64,000 bases of DNA from OMIS01 sp044350895 (GTDB taxonomy: Bacteria > Patescibacteriota > Microgenomatia > UBA1400 > PJMF01): NCBI GenBank assembly GCA_044350895.1, contig JBILGT010000001.1, forward strand, positions 55,040 to 119,039. Direction: 5' to 3'. Below the pieces are notes generated by a model. That model had not been told where the DNA came from and made no database searches. It saw only the letters and a list, made by a program, of their open reading frames with translations. This document shows, piece by piece, positions 35,803 to 44,649 of the stretch (its first letter is position 1; every line of letters starts with the position of its first letter). Both the position numbers and the translations under genes were made by a program.

Positions 35803-36378
35803 ATGCATGTATTCATGATCGCAGCTATCACCGTAGACGGCTTCATTGACCGAGGTTCACACAGTGCCTCGACAGTGTGGACGAGTGCTGAAGATAAAAA
35901 ATTCTTCACTGAACGCACCAAAAAAGCTGGAGTCATTGTGATGGGAAGGACTACTTTTGAAACATTTGGTCGAGCACTTCCTGGAAGAAAGATTTTTGTT
36001 CTGTCTTCTCAACCTAAACCAGAAAAGTACGCCGCCATTCCCGATGGGGCAGTGGAATATACCTCACTCAAACCAGCCGAGTTACTTGAACAACTTGAGA
36101 CAACAGAACTAATGGACGAATCTGGGACACCACAAAAAATCACAGAAGTCGCAATCTGTGGTGGATCAAGTATTTATTCCCAATTTATGGAAGCTGGACT
36201 TATTTCCACCATGTACCTGACGATGGAACCAGTTGTTTTTGGTGAAGGAATTAAATTATTTTCTCAAACGGTTAGCCGCAGTATTACGCTCAAGTCAGTC
36301 ACACACCTCTCTGAGCAGACGTTGCTGCTTGAATATACAGTGGGTCAAACACCATCGCCACAAGCTATAAATTTGTAA
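35803..36378 (+). CDS. dihydrofolate reductase family protein
   Basis: A 191-residue protein of the DHFR/RibD C-terminal fold, expected to reduce dihydrofolate with NADPH. It shows IAAITVDGFID at the start, the VIVMGRTTFETFGRALPGRKIFVLSS segment of the NADPH-binding region, and EVAICGGSSIYSQFM near the C-terminus. It lacks the usual Trp of the FolA Met20 loop, so the RibD-like branch is possible. Regenerating tetrahydrofolate for the ThyA-family enzyme is the natural role given its neighbours. Confidence 0.83.
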   Translation: MHVFMIAAITVDGFIDRGSHSASTVWTSAEDKKFFTERTKKAGVIVMGRTTFETFGRALPGRKIFVLSSQPKPEKYAAIPDGAVEYTSLKPAELLEQLETTELMDESGTPQKITEVAICGGSSIYSQFMEAGLISTMYLTMEPVVFGEGIKLFSQTVSRSITLKSVTHLSEQTLLLEYTVGQTPSPQAINL

Positions 36379-36424
36379 TAGATCAAAATACACAGTAGTG
36401 TGATTTTCTACACAGGAATACATA

Positions 36425-36853
36425 ATGCTCGTACATATAAAACGCTTCGATAGCACACTGCCGCTTCCTGAGTATAAAACTTCAGGTGCTGCCGCACTTG
36501 ATTTGTATGCTCGAGAAACAACCACGATACCGCCGCGAGGAGTAGGGTATGTGCCACTTAATATTGCTCTCCAGCTCCCGCCAGATTGCTTCGCAATTCT
36601 TGCTGCGCGGAGTAGTTTGCATAAAAAAAGCCTCATGGTGGTGAATGGCATTGGCATCGGTGATTTTGACTACCGTGGTGATGGCGATGAGTACAAAGCC
36701 GCACTCTATAATTTTTCTGATGCAGCAGTAGAAATTGAACGAGGTGAGCGGATTGTGCAGCTCCTGGTTATGTCCAGAGAAAAAGTAGAATGGAAAGAAC
36801 AGTCACAGTTTCTTGATGAAAACCGTGGCGGTTTTGGTTCCACAGGCAAATAG
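36425..36853 (+). CDS. dut: dUTP diphosphatase
   Basis: Splits dUTP to dUMP and pyrophosphate, which keeps uracil out of DNA and feeds dTMP synthesis. The 142-residue trimer-type chain shows the five family motifs: AALDLYA, the LAARSSLHKKS motif, the IGIGDFDYRGD motif (normally GxIDxxYRG), the RIVQL motif and the C-terminal RGGFGSTGK loop that closes over the substrate. An AGGA lies 8 nt before the ATG. Confidence 0.93.
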   Translation: MLVHIKRFDSTLPLPEYKTSGAAALDLYARETTTIPPRGVGYVPLNIALQLPPDCFAILAARSSLHKKSLMVVNGIGIGDFDYRGDGDEYKAALYNFSDAAVEIERGERIVQLLVMSREKVEWKEQSQFLDENRGGFGSTGK

Positions 36854-36936
36854 ACAGCTCCACTCTTTACACCCTTTATGTGGCATTTCAATACTTGCGC
36901 GAGCACAACATGTTGTGGTTTCCTTATTGATTGAAT

Positions 36937-37947
36937 ATGTCAGCACCCTTAGAAAAAGAACGACTTTCACAACAACTTGATGAGCTCTTTTTACAATCAC
37001 CACGTCGCACTTCTGAAGTGACTGAGTTCCCAGATTCAGAGGCTCACCGACAGCATGAACCGACATCACCATTTGGTACAAATCCTCCAGAAATGGTGGT
37101 TTTTCCTTCGAATAGTTATAGAAAAGCCATCATGCTGTACTGGTCGTTGGTGGAGCAGTACGACCTCACACAGTGGCCAGATTTTGTGGGACATATTCAG
37201 CACCTTCCAGAAGAACTCACCGATGCAGCCTCAGTTGTGACATATTTTGAAAAGCATATTCATAACGGTAATGGAGTAGTACGGCATCCGTTTTTAATTG
37301 GGCATCTGCCCGATGGTATTCCACTGTACTTATGTCCCACCGATGGCGAAACCAGTAGTAATGATGACCCCGTCCAAGAAGCACGTAATAAAATTGCTGA
37401 TATCCGCCATTTATTTGCAAGCAGAGATGTTGTTTTCTTTGCAACAGATGCTGTCCAAGATATTCGTACCTCTGAGCAAAAGCTGGGTAAGCCGATGAAT
37501 CGAGCTGAATACCAGGTGGCTGCACAAAACGGTGAAGTAGATATTTTTAAGGCAGAGTATTTGCAACGCTTTTATGTATCACCAGATGATGAGCCGCTGT
37601 ATGACCGCCATATAACAGGTCTTGTTGTCGAGCGTGGTGATGTTCAATATGAAGAAGAAATTGTGCTCTCGGTGGAAGTTCAGGAGTGGCTATTGCAGTT
37701 TGTGGAAGTACATCTGGGCATGGGGGGTGGCGGAATTTTCCAGCAGCTTGTAGGGTTCCTTGAACAGCAAGAACGCGAAATTTGGCTCAAGCTCCAAAAT
37801 GATGATTTGGCAGAGTATTTGCAAGGAATCGATTCTCAGCTCTGGTCTTTTACAGTAATTTTTCATATTATGGGAGTACCAGCATGGAAAATACTGGCAG
37901 CTTTTGAACATGTATCTCAAGAACTGCCAGCTAAGGAGTTTGCATGA
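36937..37947 (+). CDS. unknown soluble protein
   Basis: A 336-residue acidic protein with no recognised domain, signal peptide or membrane segment. It ends in the tmk start (ATGA overlap), so translation of tmk is probably coupled to it. The long central stretch has mixed alpha and beta character; a Gly-rich MGGGGIFQQL loop lies near residue 270. The ATG at 36937 is chosen; TTG at 36931 is in the same frame. Confidence 0.6.
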   Translation: MSAPLEKERLSQQLDELFLQSPRRTSEVTEFPDSEAHRQHEPTSPFGTNPPEMVVFPSNSYRKAIMLYWSLVEQYDLTQWPDFVGHIQHLPEELTDAASVVTYFEKHIHNGNGVVRHPFLIGHLPDGIPLYLCPTDGETSSNDDPVQEARNKIADIRHLFASRDVVFFATDAVQDIRTSEQKLGKPMNRAEYQVAAQNGEVDIFKAEYLQRFYVSPDDEPLYDRHITGLVVERGDVQYEEEIVLSVEVQEWLLQFVEVHLGMGGGGIFQQLVGFLEQQEREIWLKLQNDDLAEYLQGIDSQLWSFTVIFHIMGVPAWKILAAFEHVSQELPAKEFA

Positions 37948-38576
37948 GTGATCCTAAACAAGGTTTTTTAATCACATTTGAAGGCGGAGAAGGTGGCGGA
38001 AAAACCACGCAAATAGTGCGACTTCGTGACAAGCTCACTCAAGCTGGAAAAGACGTCGTAGTGCTTCGAGAACCGGGTGGAACCGTCATTAGTGAACAAA
38101 TCCGTGAAGTAGTGCTTTCAGCCAAAAACTCAGGCATTTCGTACACTACAGAGGTTCTGCTATTCCAAGCTGCTCGGGCGCAAATTTATAGAGAAATTGT
38201 GCTGCCATCGCTGGCCGCTGGTAAGGTTGTACTCATGGATCGTTCTCGAGATAGCAGTGTCGTGTACCAGGGAATGGTGCGTGGCTTTGGTAGAGAATTG
38301 ATTGATCAACTCAATAATATTTCCACCAAAGATACCTATCCAAATCTCACATTACTCCTTGATGTGGAGCCTAAGGTGGGACTACAACGCCAAGCAGATG
38401 CAGGGGGGAATAATCGGTTTGAGATGGAAGATATTTCATTTCACGATAAAGTGCGCCAAGCGTATCTTGATTTGGCCAAGTCAGACACCAAAAATCGCTG
38501 GGAAGTAATTGATGCTGGAAAGTCACTTGATGCAGTGTCTGAAGCAGTCGTGCAGGCGGTGATGAAGCGGTTGTAA
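37944..38576 (+). CDS. tmk: thymidylate kinase
   Basis: Phosphorylates dTMP to dTDP. The 210-residue chain has the P-loop FEGGEGGGKTTQIVRL, the REPGGTVISEQIRE segment, the MDRSRDSSVVYQG motif (DR(Y/S) region) and the usual late DVEPKVGLQR segment. The start overlaps the preceding unknown gene by 4 nt. It completes the dTMP-to-dTDP route together with the deaminase, dut and ThyA-like genes. Confidence 0.94.
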   Translation: MSDPKQGFLITFEGGEGGGKTTQIVRLRDKLTQAGKDVVVLREPGGTVISEQIREVVLSAKNSGISYTTEVLLFQAARAQIYREIVLPSLAAGKVVLMDRSRDSSVVYQGMVRGFGRELIDQLNNISTKDTYPNLTLLLDVEPKVGLQRQADAGGNNRFEMEDISFHDKVRQAYLDLAKSDTKNRWEVIDAGKSLDAVSEAVVQAVMKRL

Positions 38577-38645
38577 CTGTTACAATTTTTTAAACAACCC
38601 TCACTCGAGTAAGTATTTACTGCGTATATTTATACCCTATAGTTG

Positions 38646-38674
38646 TTGACAAATAGTGTGTTCTGAACTATAAT
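38646..38674 (+). promoter_or_regulatory. strong consensus promoter
   Basis: A perfect TTGACA -35 box (38646-38651) and a perfect TATAAT -10 box (38669-38674) are 17 bp apart. The ATG at 38692 follows about 17 nt later. It is the best sigma-70-type promoter I saw in the window. Confidence 0.8.
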
Positions 38675-38691
38675 GGCTTTTTGGGTTATAC

Positions 38692-39927
38692 ATGACTCAA
38701 ATAAATCACGAACACGTATTCTCATTAGCCGAGACAGTCGATACACGACTCGATCAATGGCTTAAAAAGTTCCCAGTATTAGCACAACCACTTTTGCAAG
38801 AGGCCACTTTGGACTTCGATGTTGTGCCAGTTACTGGAAATATAGCAGAAACATCTCAAGTACATCCCGATGCATTTGATGCACGAGGACGCCTATTTGA
38901 TCCTGAATATGTTGAAAATGAAGCCCTATTTGGACATCTCACACCAAAGTTTCCTGAACAAAGCAAAATAGTGCTTGATAGAGCCCGCCACTCGGCTGAT
39001 GTCTTGGCGCGCTTGAGCGAGGGAACCAATTTGCGAACTCCTGAAAATGGTTTGGGATTGGCTGAAGCACAAGCTTGTATCAATTGGTTGTGTGAAATTC
39101 AGCCTTCTCAAGATACCTATGTCTATCAAGCTCCAGACCTGCTGCGGTTCAGCCTAGATGTCCAACTGAACAACGTCAAAAACCGTTTGCTGCCACATAG
39201 TTTGGCGGCAGGCTTGGTGTCATATCACTTGGCTCTTCAAATGAATAGATTGGCGGGTCACGAAGTAGTGAATCCATATTATGTCCTTATTCAGAATTTA
39301 ATTCATGAATCACAGCGCATGATTACCCATGATGTCATTATTCACGACGCATTATTGCCCAAAGTTCTCTTACGAGCACTGGGACACATGGACTTTGCGC
39401 AAGATCACGGCGAACATCACCCACGTATTTTGGATGTAGACGCAGAAGAGCTTTCATTAGAGCAACGTATTCAGTTCCTTCTCTGGCCAGGTGACGCTTT
39501 TACCAAAGCCAGTCCGGACGAAGGCAATCCATTCAAAACAGCAGACGGAAAGCCACATTTCAGAAGAGCGGAAGACGGAGTGTCAGAGGTTCTTAATTCG
39601 CTGCCTAACTACAACAAAACCGTCACCAAAGAAGATGTGGAAGCAGCAAAAGAAACAGGTGAGTATCTCCAATTATTGCTGAAAGTATTTGGTCACAATA
39701 TTAAGTCAGTGATTCAATATGTCATAGATCTGGGAATGTTATCAAAGATCCCAGCAGAACTTGAACAGCATGGTGTTTCACTCCAAGCTGCTTTGGATGA
39801 AGTAGAACCTGTGTGGGCAAAAGTATTGACAATATTCTGGAATAACAACAATCTTTCCCATGAACAAATGGCCACAGTCATGAATATAGAGTTGCAAGAA
39901 TTCCTCGTGGGACATCCTGCACGCTAA
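38692..39927 (+). CDS. unknown soluble protein driven by a consensus promoter
   Basis: A 411-residue soluble protein with no recognised domain. Amphipathic helices dominate, and His-rich stretches such as AQDHGEHHPRIL (about residues 239-250) could bind metal; this is speculation. A perfect sigma-70 promoter upstream implies strong expression. No signal peptide or membrane segment is visible. RecR follows after a short gap. Confidence 0.65.
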   Translation: MTQINHEHVFSLAETVDTRLDQWLKKFPVLAQPLLQEATLDFDVVPVTGNIAETSQVHPDAFDARGRLFDPEYVENEALFGHLTPKFPEQSKIVLDRARHSADVLARLSEGTNLRTPENGLGLAEAQACINWLCEIQPSQDTYVYQAPDLLRFSLDVQLNNVKNRLLPHSLAAGLVSYHLALQMNRLAGHEVVNPYYVLIQNLIHESQRMITHDVIIHDALLPKVLLRALGHMDFAQDHGEHHPRILDVDAEELSLEQRIQFLLWPGDAFTKASPDEGNPFKTADGKPHFRRAEDGVSEVLNSLPNYNKTVTKEDVEAAKETGEYLQLLLKVFGHNIKSVIQYVIDLGMLSKIPAELEQHGVSLQAALDEVEPVWAKVLTIFWNNNNLSHEQMATVMNIELQEFLVGHPAR

Positions 39928-39975
39928 GGCATCTACCTCTTGTCTAAGCAGAGCAATTTGAGTAGGCTAGTGGGC

Positions 39976-40587
39976 ATGATGAAACTGCCGCGCGCGATTC
40001 GGGAACTGACTGAAACTTTTGAAAAACTACCAGGTATTGGTCCAAAATCTGCACAACGATTAGTATTTTATTTACTGCACTATCCAGAGCATCGCTTAGA
40101 GGAGTTTGCAAATCGCCTCACTGCGCTCAAAAAGGGGACAGTGCTGTGTAGCATGTGCCATAACGTCAGCGAACAAGATCCGTGTGAAGTGTGTTCTGAT
40201 CCGAGCCGCGATCAATCAATTCTGTGTATTGTTGAGCAACCACTCGATGTTTTAGCTCTGGAGCGCTCAAATTCTTTTCATGGTCTCTATCATGTCTTGC
40301 ACGGCTCAATTGCACCACTCAATAATATTGGACCAGAACAACTATTTTTGCATGACGTAGCAAAGCGCCTTAGTGAAATAAAAGAACTTATCATTGCTAC
40401 CAATCCCACCATGGAAGGTGAAGCAACGGCTTTGTATATCAGCGAATTTTTACAACAGTCATCTCGAGTTGATATGAATACACTCAAAATTACACGCATA
40501 GGTCATGGGTTACCAATTGGCGCTGACATAGAGTATGCTGACGGGGTTACTCTTAAGCGAGCTCTTGAGGGAAGACGAAGTGTGTAG
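39976..40587 (+). CDS. recR: recombination protein RecR
   Basis: A DNA-repair protein that works with RecF and RecO to load RecA at gaps. It shows the helix-hairpin-helix LPGIGPKSAQRLVFYLL, the four-cysteine zinc element (CSMC and CEVC), the Toprim domain beginning ILCIVEQPLDVLALE, and the C-terminal RIGHGLPIGADIEYAD motif. The ATG at 39976 gives 203 residues, the usual RecR length; a TTG at 39940 would add 12 residues. No strong Shine-Dalgarno site is visible for either. Confidence 0.93.
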   Translation: MMKLPRAIRELTETFEKLPGIGPKSAQRLVFYLLHYPEHRLEEFANRLTALKKGTVLCSMCHNVSEQDPCEVCSDPSRDQSILCIVEQPLDVLALERSNSFHGLYHVLHGSIAPLNNIGPEQLFLHDVAKRLSEIKELIIATNPTMEGEATALYISEFLQQSSRVDMNTLKITRIGHGLPIGADIEYADGVTLKRALEGRRSV

Positions 40588-40625
40588 TCTGGGTGGACAT
40601 TCTCTGATTAACTGATTTTGTAGGA

Positions 40626-43600
40626 CTAATACTCAAAATCATCTTCTTCTAAAAACTGTCTCAAACTCTGTATCCCTCGATGTCGGAGTGCTTTAATAGA
40701 GCCTTCCGTTTTATTTAGCATCTCTGCCATTTCAGAAATTGAGTAACCCTCAAGGTATTGTAGAGTAATTATCTCTGCTTGTTCTTCCGTTAGGCGACTA
40801 ATTGCCTTGCGAAGTTTAAGCGCATCATAACTTGCAGCGGCCATTGCAACTGGATTATGTTCATGACGATCTGTGATCAATGAGTCTTCCAGTTCCACTT
40901 GCTGTTGCCGATCTCGTTGCCGGTAGTAGTCAATCACTCGATTATGCGCAATACGATAGAGCCATCCAGAGAAAGAGCTGTGCCAGGCTTTGTCCGCTCT
41001 GATTGCCTCCAGCATTTTCAAAAATACTTCAGCTGTTAATTCTTCTGCTAACGATTCATTTCCAGTGCGGCGATAAATATAGCTATAGATACGGGCTTCA
41101 TAGCGATCATACAGTTCCTCCAAAGCCCGTTCATCAAAGGAGGCAGCCCGAACCTCGAGTTGTTTTACAAGGGCTTTTTCATCAGGTTTTACTTTTTCAT
41201 CTGATAAAATATCTCTAACCTCAGATGCATCAAATCCATATTTTGCATCATATGCAGCAAAATCACTGGGATCAACTATTTCTCCTTCGAGAGCTGAATT
41301 GGCTGGTGCTGGAGTAGGTTCTAGTGCGGTTCTGGATTGTTCATCTGATTGCTGTGGGACCTCGACAGCGTCAGCAGGGATCTCAGAATCTCGCTCTAGT
41401 CTTTGCCTAGAAGTAGGAATGGTTTTTCCAGCAGCAGCTTTTCTTGTTGTATTAGTTTTCTTGCGCCTTACAGTGTCCGTTACTTTTTTCTTATTTTCAG
41501 TTTTTTGTTTATCAGGTACAGCTGGTGCTCCGTCAGCAAGTTCAGCTAATTGTGAAAATGAAACTTCAGGCCCAAGTACTTCGACTTGAGCTTCTGGTGT
41601 TATAGCCACAGTAAGGGCAGGCGGAGCGTCAATCACAGTTTCTTGAGCGGGCGCCTCATACAAGTGATCTAAAAGTGGTAAGAGTTTGATCTGCCGTGGT
41701 TCAAAAAGGTCTGCCATTCTCACTCTGAGAGCTTGCACATGACTGGTAGTTTCATGTTCTAATTGGATAGTTGGGGCAGGTTCAGGCCCAAGAACAGGAG
41801 TGTCATTGGGTACGGCATACAGATGATCAAGTTTTGGTAATAACTTGATAGGCTGACGTTCAAAAAGATCCGGATTTTTCTTGCGCAGTGCTCTCAATTG
41901 TGTAACCTCAGGAGATTCAGTTAGTACAGACTCAGGCATGACAAATTTTGAGATTGGTTTTTCCAGCACAGGAGCCGCTTCAGAGGTTTGATTGATCTCA
42001 TCAATTAGTTCAAGGAGTCCGGGATTTGTAGCAAGGGGAACTTCTTGAGGAACTTTTGGTCGTCTCGTTCTCTTTGGTGTACTGGTTCGTGCCTGAGTTT
42101 CACGTTTAGGGATTGTTACAGCTGGTTGCGGTTCAGGTTCAGATGTTTGAGATATCTCGGATTCATCTTGGCTAAATCTCTCAAGATTCCTCAGGATTGC
42201 GGGGGAAAAGGATCGAGCACGTCCTTTGGGTTTACCAGTTGAAAGTGGAGCTTGTTGCTGCGTTGTTTCAACACTTGGCGCAATTCGTTCACTTAGAGGA
42301 AGTACCCAAACATTTGAATCTTCTGCCAAGTCCTCAGCTGATTTTGGTTCCATCGCGGCAAGTGCTTTATCTTCCGCTGATGTATTATTGTCACGAGTGT
42401 TATCAACCAACCGTGGATTAAACCACCTCCAGAGCACCGCTTGATGGCAGAAAAAAGTAGATATCAGGCCGCGTAGTGTGCTCATAACATACCCTCTGAC
42501 ATGGTTGAAGTGATATCTTCCATCCTTTACGCCGCGAAAAATTCGTTCATACAAATCTTGTACGATGTCATCATACGAAACACCACCTCTTGCGACTATG
42601 CCCATGCGGCCTTTCACATAATTGAGGAGCATTGGATAATTGTCTGAAAAAAAATCATTGAGTTCATACAACAATTCATCCGTGCTTTTTGTACTGGTCT
42701 CATTTGCTCCTTCTAGGAGCTGTTCCAATTCTGCTTCAACCGCTTGAAACTCTTTTTCTTCATCTGAAGGACTTTCTGATGCTGCTGGAATACTAATTTC
42801 AGGAAGTGCCGCTGTAGCTCTTGCACTACTAATTTCACCATAGAGCTTCTTCTTCCGCAAAAATTCATCTACCATTTCTGGTCTAAAATTGGGAACATCA
42901 TTTCTTAAACTTGCAATAACGTGATCCAAAATGTCATGACTTTCGAAGTCATAGTGGGGGACAGTTCGAGGTTTTCCCACAGTTGTTTCGGTCTCATCCC
43001 CTGGAGCATCAGCTTCAGGTAATTGCTGATAGGCTGCACTTAAGCTATCTCTTCCACGTTTTATTCTAGATTTTGTAGCACCTAGTGTAGTCTCAAGATC
43101 TGGAATGACTGAGGTAACTATCAAACTAATTTCTTCGTTTGAGAGGTCTGGCTCGTATGTCCTGAGTGCCAGTGATAGTCTTTGTGACGGGGGCATTCGT
43201 TTGAAAGCAGTTAATAAACGTACTTTTTCATCATAGGAAAGTACGCTCGATTCAGGAATATTAAAACGTTCAGATTCAGTGTAATACTGTTCATTCTCAC
43301 CATCATCTATTCTGGCAAATGGGTCACCACTTCTATAGAGTGTGTTTTGCGTATGCAAAGTATGTAACTCATGATGGATATGTTGATCAAGATGCCCGGT
43401 AAGCGGACCTTTTCTGATCCTTCGAGATACCTCTTTGAGAGCTCGATAGATCAAACCTAGTGGACGTGAGTTCTTCTTTACATCTCCGTAAATTTCACTG
43501 ATAACGTAATCAATAAGTTCTTTATTAGCTCTGGAGTCGGGGACTATGTACTCGTAGAGCTCTCTGAGCTGATCGATTTGGGAGTTACGTAACGATTCAG

Positions 43601-43685
43601 GATTAAGAATATTAAAAACTTTACAGATGTTTTCTGCTAATTGTTGGGGTTGAATTTCAACTGCTTGCTCATGTACCTCTGCCAT
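40626..43685 (-). CDS. giant sigma-70-family-like protein with several sigma modules
   Basis: A 1019-residue protein. Its C-terminal 170 residues are a complete ECF-type sigma factor: region 2 (SFDERALEELYDRYEARI, then FSGWLYRIAHNRVIDYYRQR) and region 4 (LTEEQAEIITLQYLEGYSIS). Near residues 150-215 is a region-4-like helix set (MPPSQRLSLALRTYEPDLSNEEISL), and near residues 345-440 a region-2-like part (VSYDDIVQDLYERIFRG). A long disordered linker, rich in Pro, Glu and Lys, separates them and contains two copies of a repeat of about 28 residues (residues about 597-624 and 650-677; shared RQxIKLLPxLDHLY core). TACAAT lies 9 nt before the ATG. Function as a sigma factor is inferred only. Confidence 0.75.
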   Translation of the reverse strand: MAEVHEQAVEIQPQQLAENICKVFNILNPESLRNSQIDQLRELYEYIVPDSRANKELIDYVISEIYGDVKKNSRPLGLIYRALKEVSRRIRKGPLTGHLDQHIHHELHTLHTQNTLYRSGDPFARIDDGENEQYYTESERFNIPESSVLSYDEKVRLLTAFKRMPPSQRLSLALRTYEPDLSNEEISLIVTSVIPDLETTLGATKSRIKRGRDSLSAAYQQLPEADAPGDETETTVGKPRTVPHYDFESHDILDHVIASLRNDVPNFRPEMVDEFLRKKKLYGEISSARATAALPEISIPAASESPSDEEKEFQAVEAELEQLLEGANETSTKSTDELLYELNDFFSDNYPMLLNYVKGRMGIVARGGVSYDDIVQDLYERIFRGVKDGRYHFNHVRGYVMSTLRGLISTFFCHQAVLWRWFNPRLVDNTRDNNTSAEDKALAAMEPKSAEDLAEDSNVWVLPLSERIAPSVETTQQQAPLSTGKPKGRARSFSPAILRNLERFSQDESEISQTSEPEPQPAVTIPKRETQARTSTPKRTRRPKVPQEVPLATNPGLLELIDEINQTSEAAPVLEKPISKFVMPESVLTESPEVTQLRALRKKNPDLFERQPIKLLPKLDHLYAVPNDTPVLGPEPAPTIQLEHETTSHVQALRVRMADLFEPRQIKLLPLLDHLYEAPAQETVIDAPPALTVAITPEAQVEVLGPEVSFSQLAELADGAPAVPDKQKTENKKKVTDTVRRKKTNTTRKAAAGKTIPTSRQRLERDSEIPADAVEVPQQSDEQSRTALEPTPAPANSALEGEIVDPSDFAAYDAKYGFDASEVRDILSDEKVKPDEKALVKQLEVRAASFDERALEELYDRYEARIYSYIYRRTGNESLAEELTAEVFLKMLEAIRADKAWHSSFSGWLYRIAHNRVIDYYRQRDRQQQVELEDSLITDRHEHNPVAMAAASYDALKLRKAISRLTEEQAEIITLQYLEGYSISEMAEMLNKTEGSIKALRHRGIQSLRQFLEEDDFEY

Positions 43686-43846
43686 AAAAAAATTATTGTA
43701 ACTATCAATTCACTTGAAAAATCTCTCATCATAGCGTACTATAAAACCAATGTTTACAGCAATGACTCCTTATTTTTTAGATTGAAAAAGAGGGGTTTTT
43801 TTGTTTATTGATGACTTCGGTAGTAAGTATGTGAAAGGAGGCACCT

Positions 43847-44188
43847 ATGCAGGTGATCATCGATTCCAAGAACCTTACAGTGACTGAGGCACTTCGACTC
43901 CACATTGTCAAACAAGCCCAAAAGCTTGAAAAACTCAAAAAACCCATTACCGCCGTGCGTGTGTATCTCGAGACCATTGCAAAAAAACATAACGATCCCA
44001 AATCAAATGGGGTGACATTTCATGTTGAAATCCCAGGAAAAGATGTGACTGTTCAGAAACATGCAGTAGACATGTATGAGGCTATTGTCCAGGCAGCAGA
44101 AGGTGCAGTGCGACAAGTGCGCAAGGCAGCTGAAAAGAAAATCACCAAAGAGCGTCTTGAAGCCCAGACAGAACTATCTACTGCTTGA
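43847..44188 (+). CDS. hpf: ribosome hibernation-promoting factor (HPF/YfiA family)
   Basis: A 113-residue ribosome-associated protein that blocks the decoding centre and silences ribosomes in stress. It shows the short-form fold with KNLTVTEALRLHIVKQAQKLEKL at the start, and a VTFHVEIPGKDVTVQKHAVDMYEAI core. The C-terminal dimerisation domain of long HPF is absent. A strong Shine-Dalgarno sequence (AAAGGAGG, 43834-43841) lies 5 nt before the ATG, in contrast with the leaderless-looking neighbours. Confidence 0.9.
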   Translation: MQVIIDSKNLTVTEALRLHIVKQAQKLEKLKKPITAVRVYLETIAKKHNDPKSNGVTFHVEIPGKDVTVQKHAVDMYEAIVQAAEGAVRQVRKAAEKKITKERLEAQTELSTA

Positions 44189-44220
44189 TTTTGGAGATAC
44201 ACCAGGTAGTCTAAATACGT

Positions 44221-44646
44221 ATGACGACAAACCCACCAGCACAAGGTCAAGGCGGTAGTGACGCACTTGCTCAACTAGAAGCATTACTGCAAAAAACAAA
44301 AGCCTCCAAAGGTCAGGCACCTTCGAGTGGCTTGGGAGGTTTGGGTGGTGATGATTTAGTGGGAGGCCTTTCAGGTGGTGTAAATCCTGATATCGAAGCT
44401 GAAGCAGAAAAATTGGCGCGTGAACAAGCTGAAAAAGAAGAACAATTTAGAATACGAATGGAAGAATCAGAGGCTGAACGTCAGCGAGCTTTAGCTGAAC
44501 AGCAGAGTAAGATGGCTGAGCTATCTAATACGCCTCAATATCAAGCACGTGTGCAACAAACAGAAGAAGCACATCAGCATGACGAAGAGCAAAAAGCTGC
44601 GATTGATGGACACGAAATTAGACAAGTAACAACTACAAAATTGTAA
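44221..44646 (+). CDS. unknown coiled-coil protein
   Basis: A 141-residue soluble protein. The first 60 residues are low in complexity and rich in Gly, Ala and Gln; residues about 60-130 form a charged coiled coil (AEKLAREQAEKEEQFRIR). No family is recognised. The next gene starts after 3 nt, so both belong to one transcript, following the hibernation factor. Confidence 0.6.
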   Translation: MTTNPPAQGQGGSDALAQLEALLQKTKASKGQAPSSGLGGLGGDDLVGGLSGGVNPDIEAEAEKLAREQAEKEEQFRIRMEESEAERQRALAEQQSKMAELSNTPQYQARVQQTEEAHQHDEEQKAAIDGHEIRQVTTTKL

Positions 44647-44649
44647 CGT

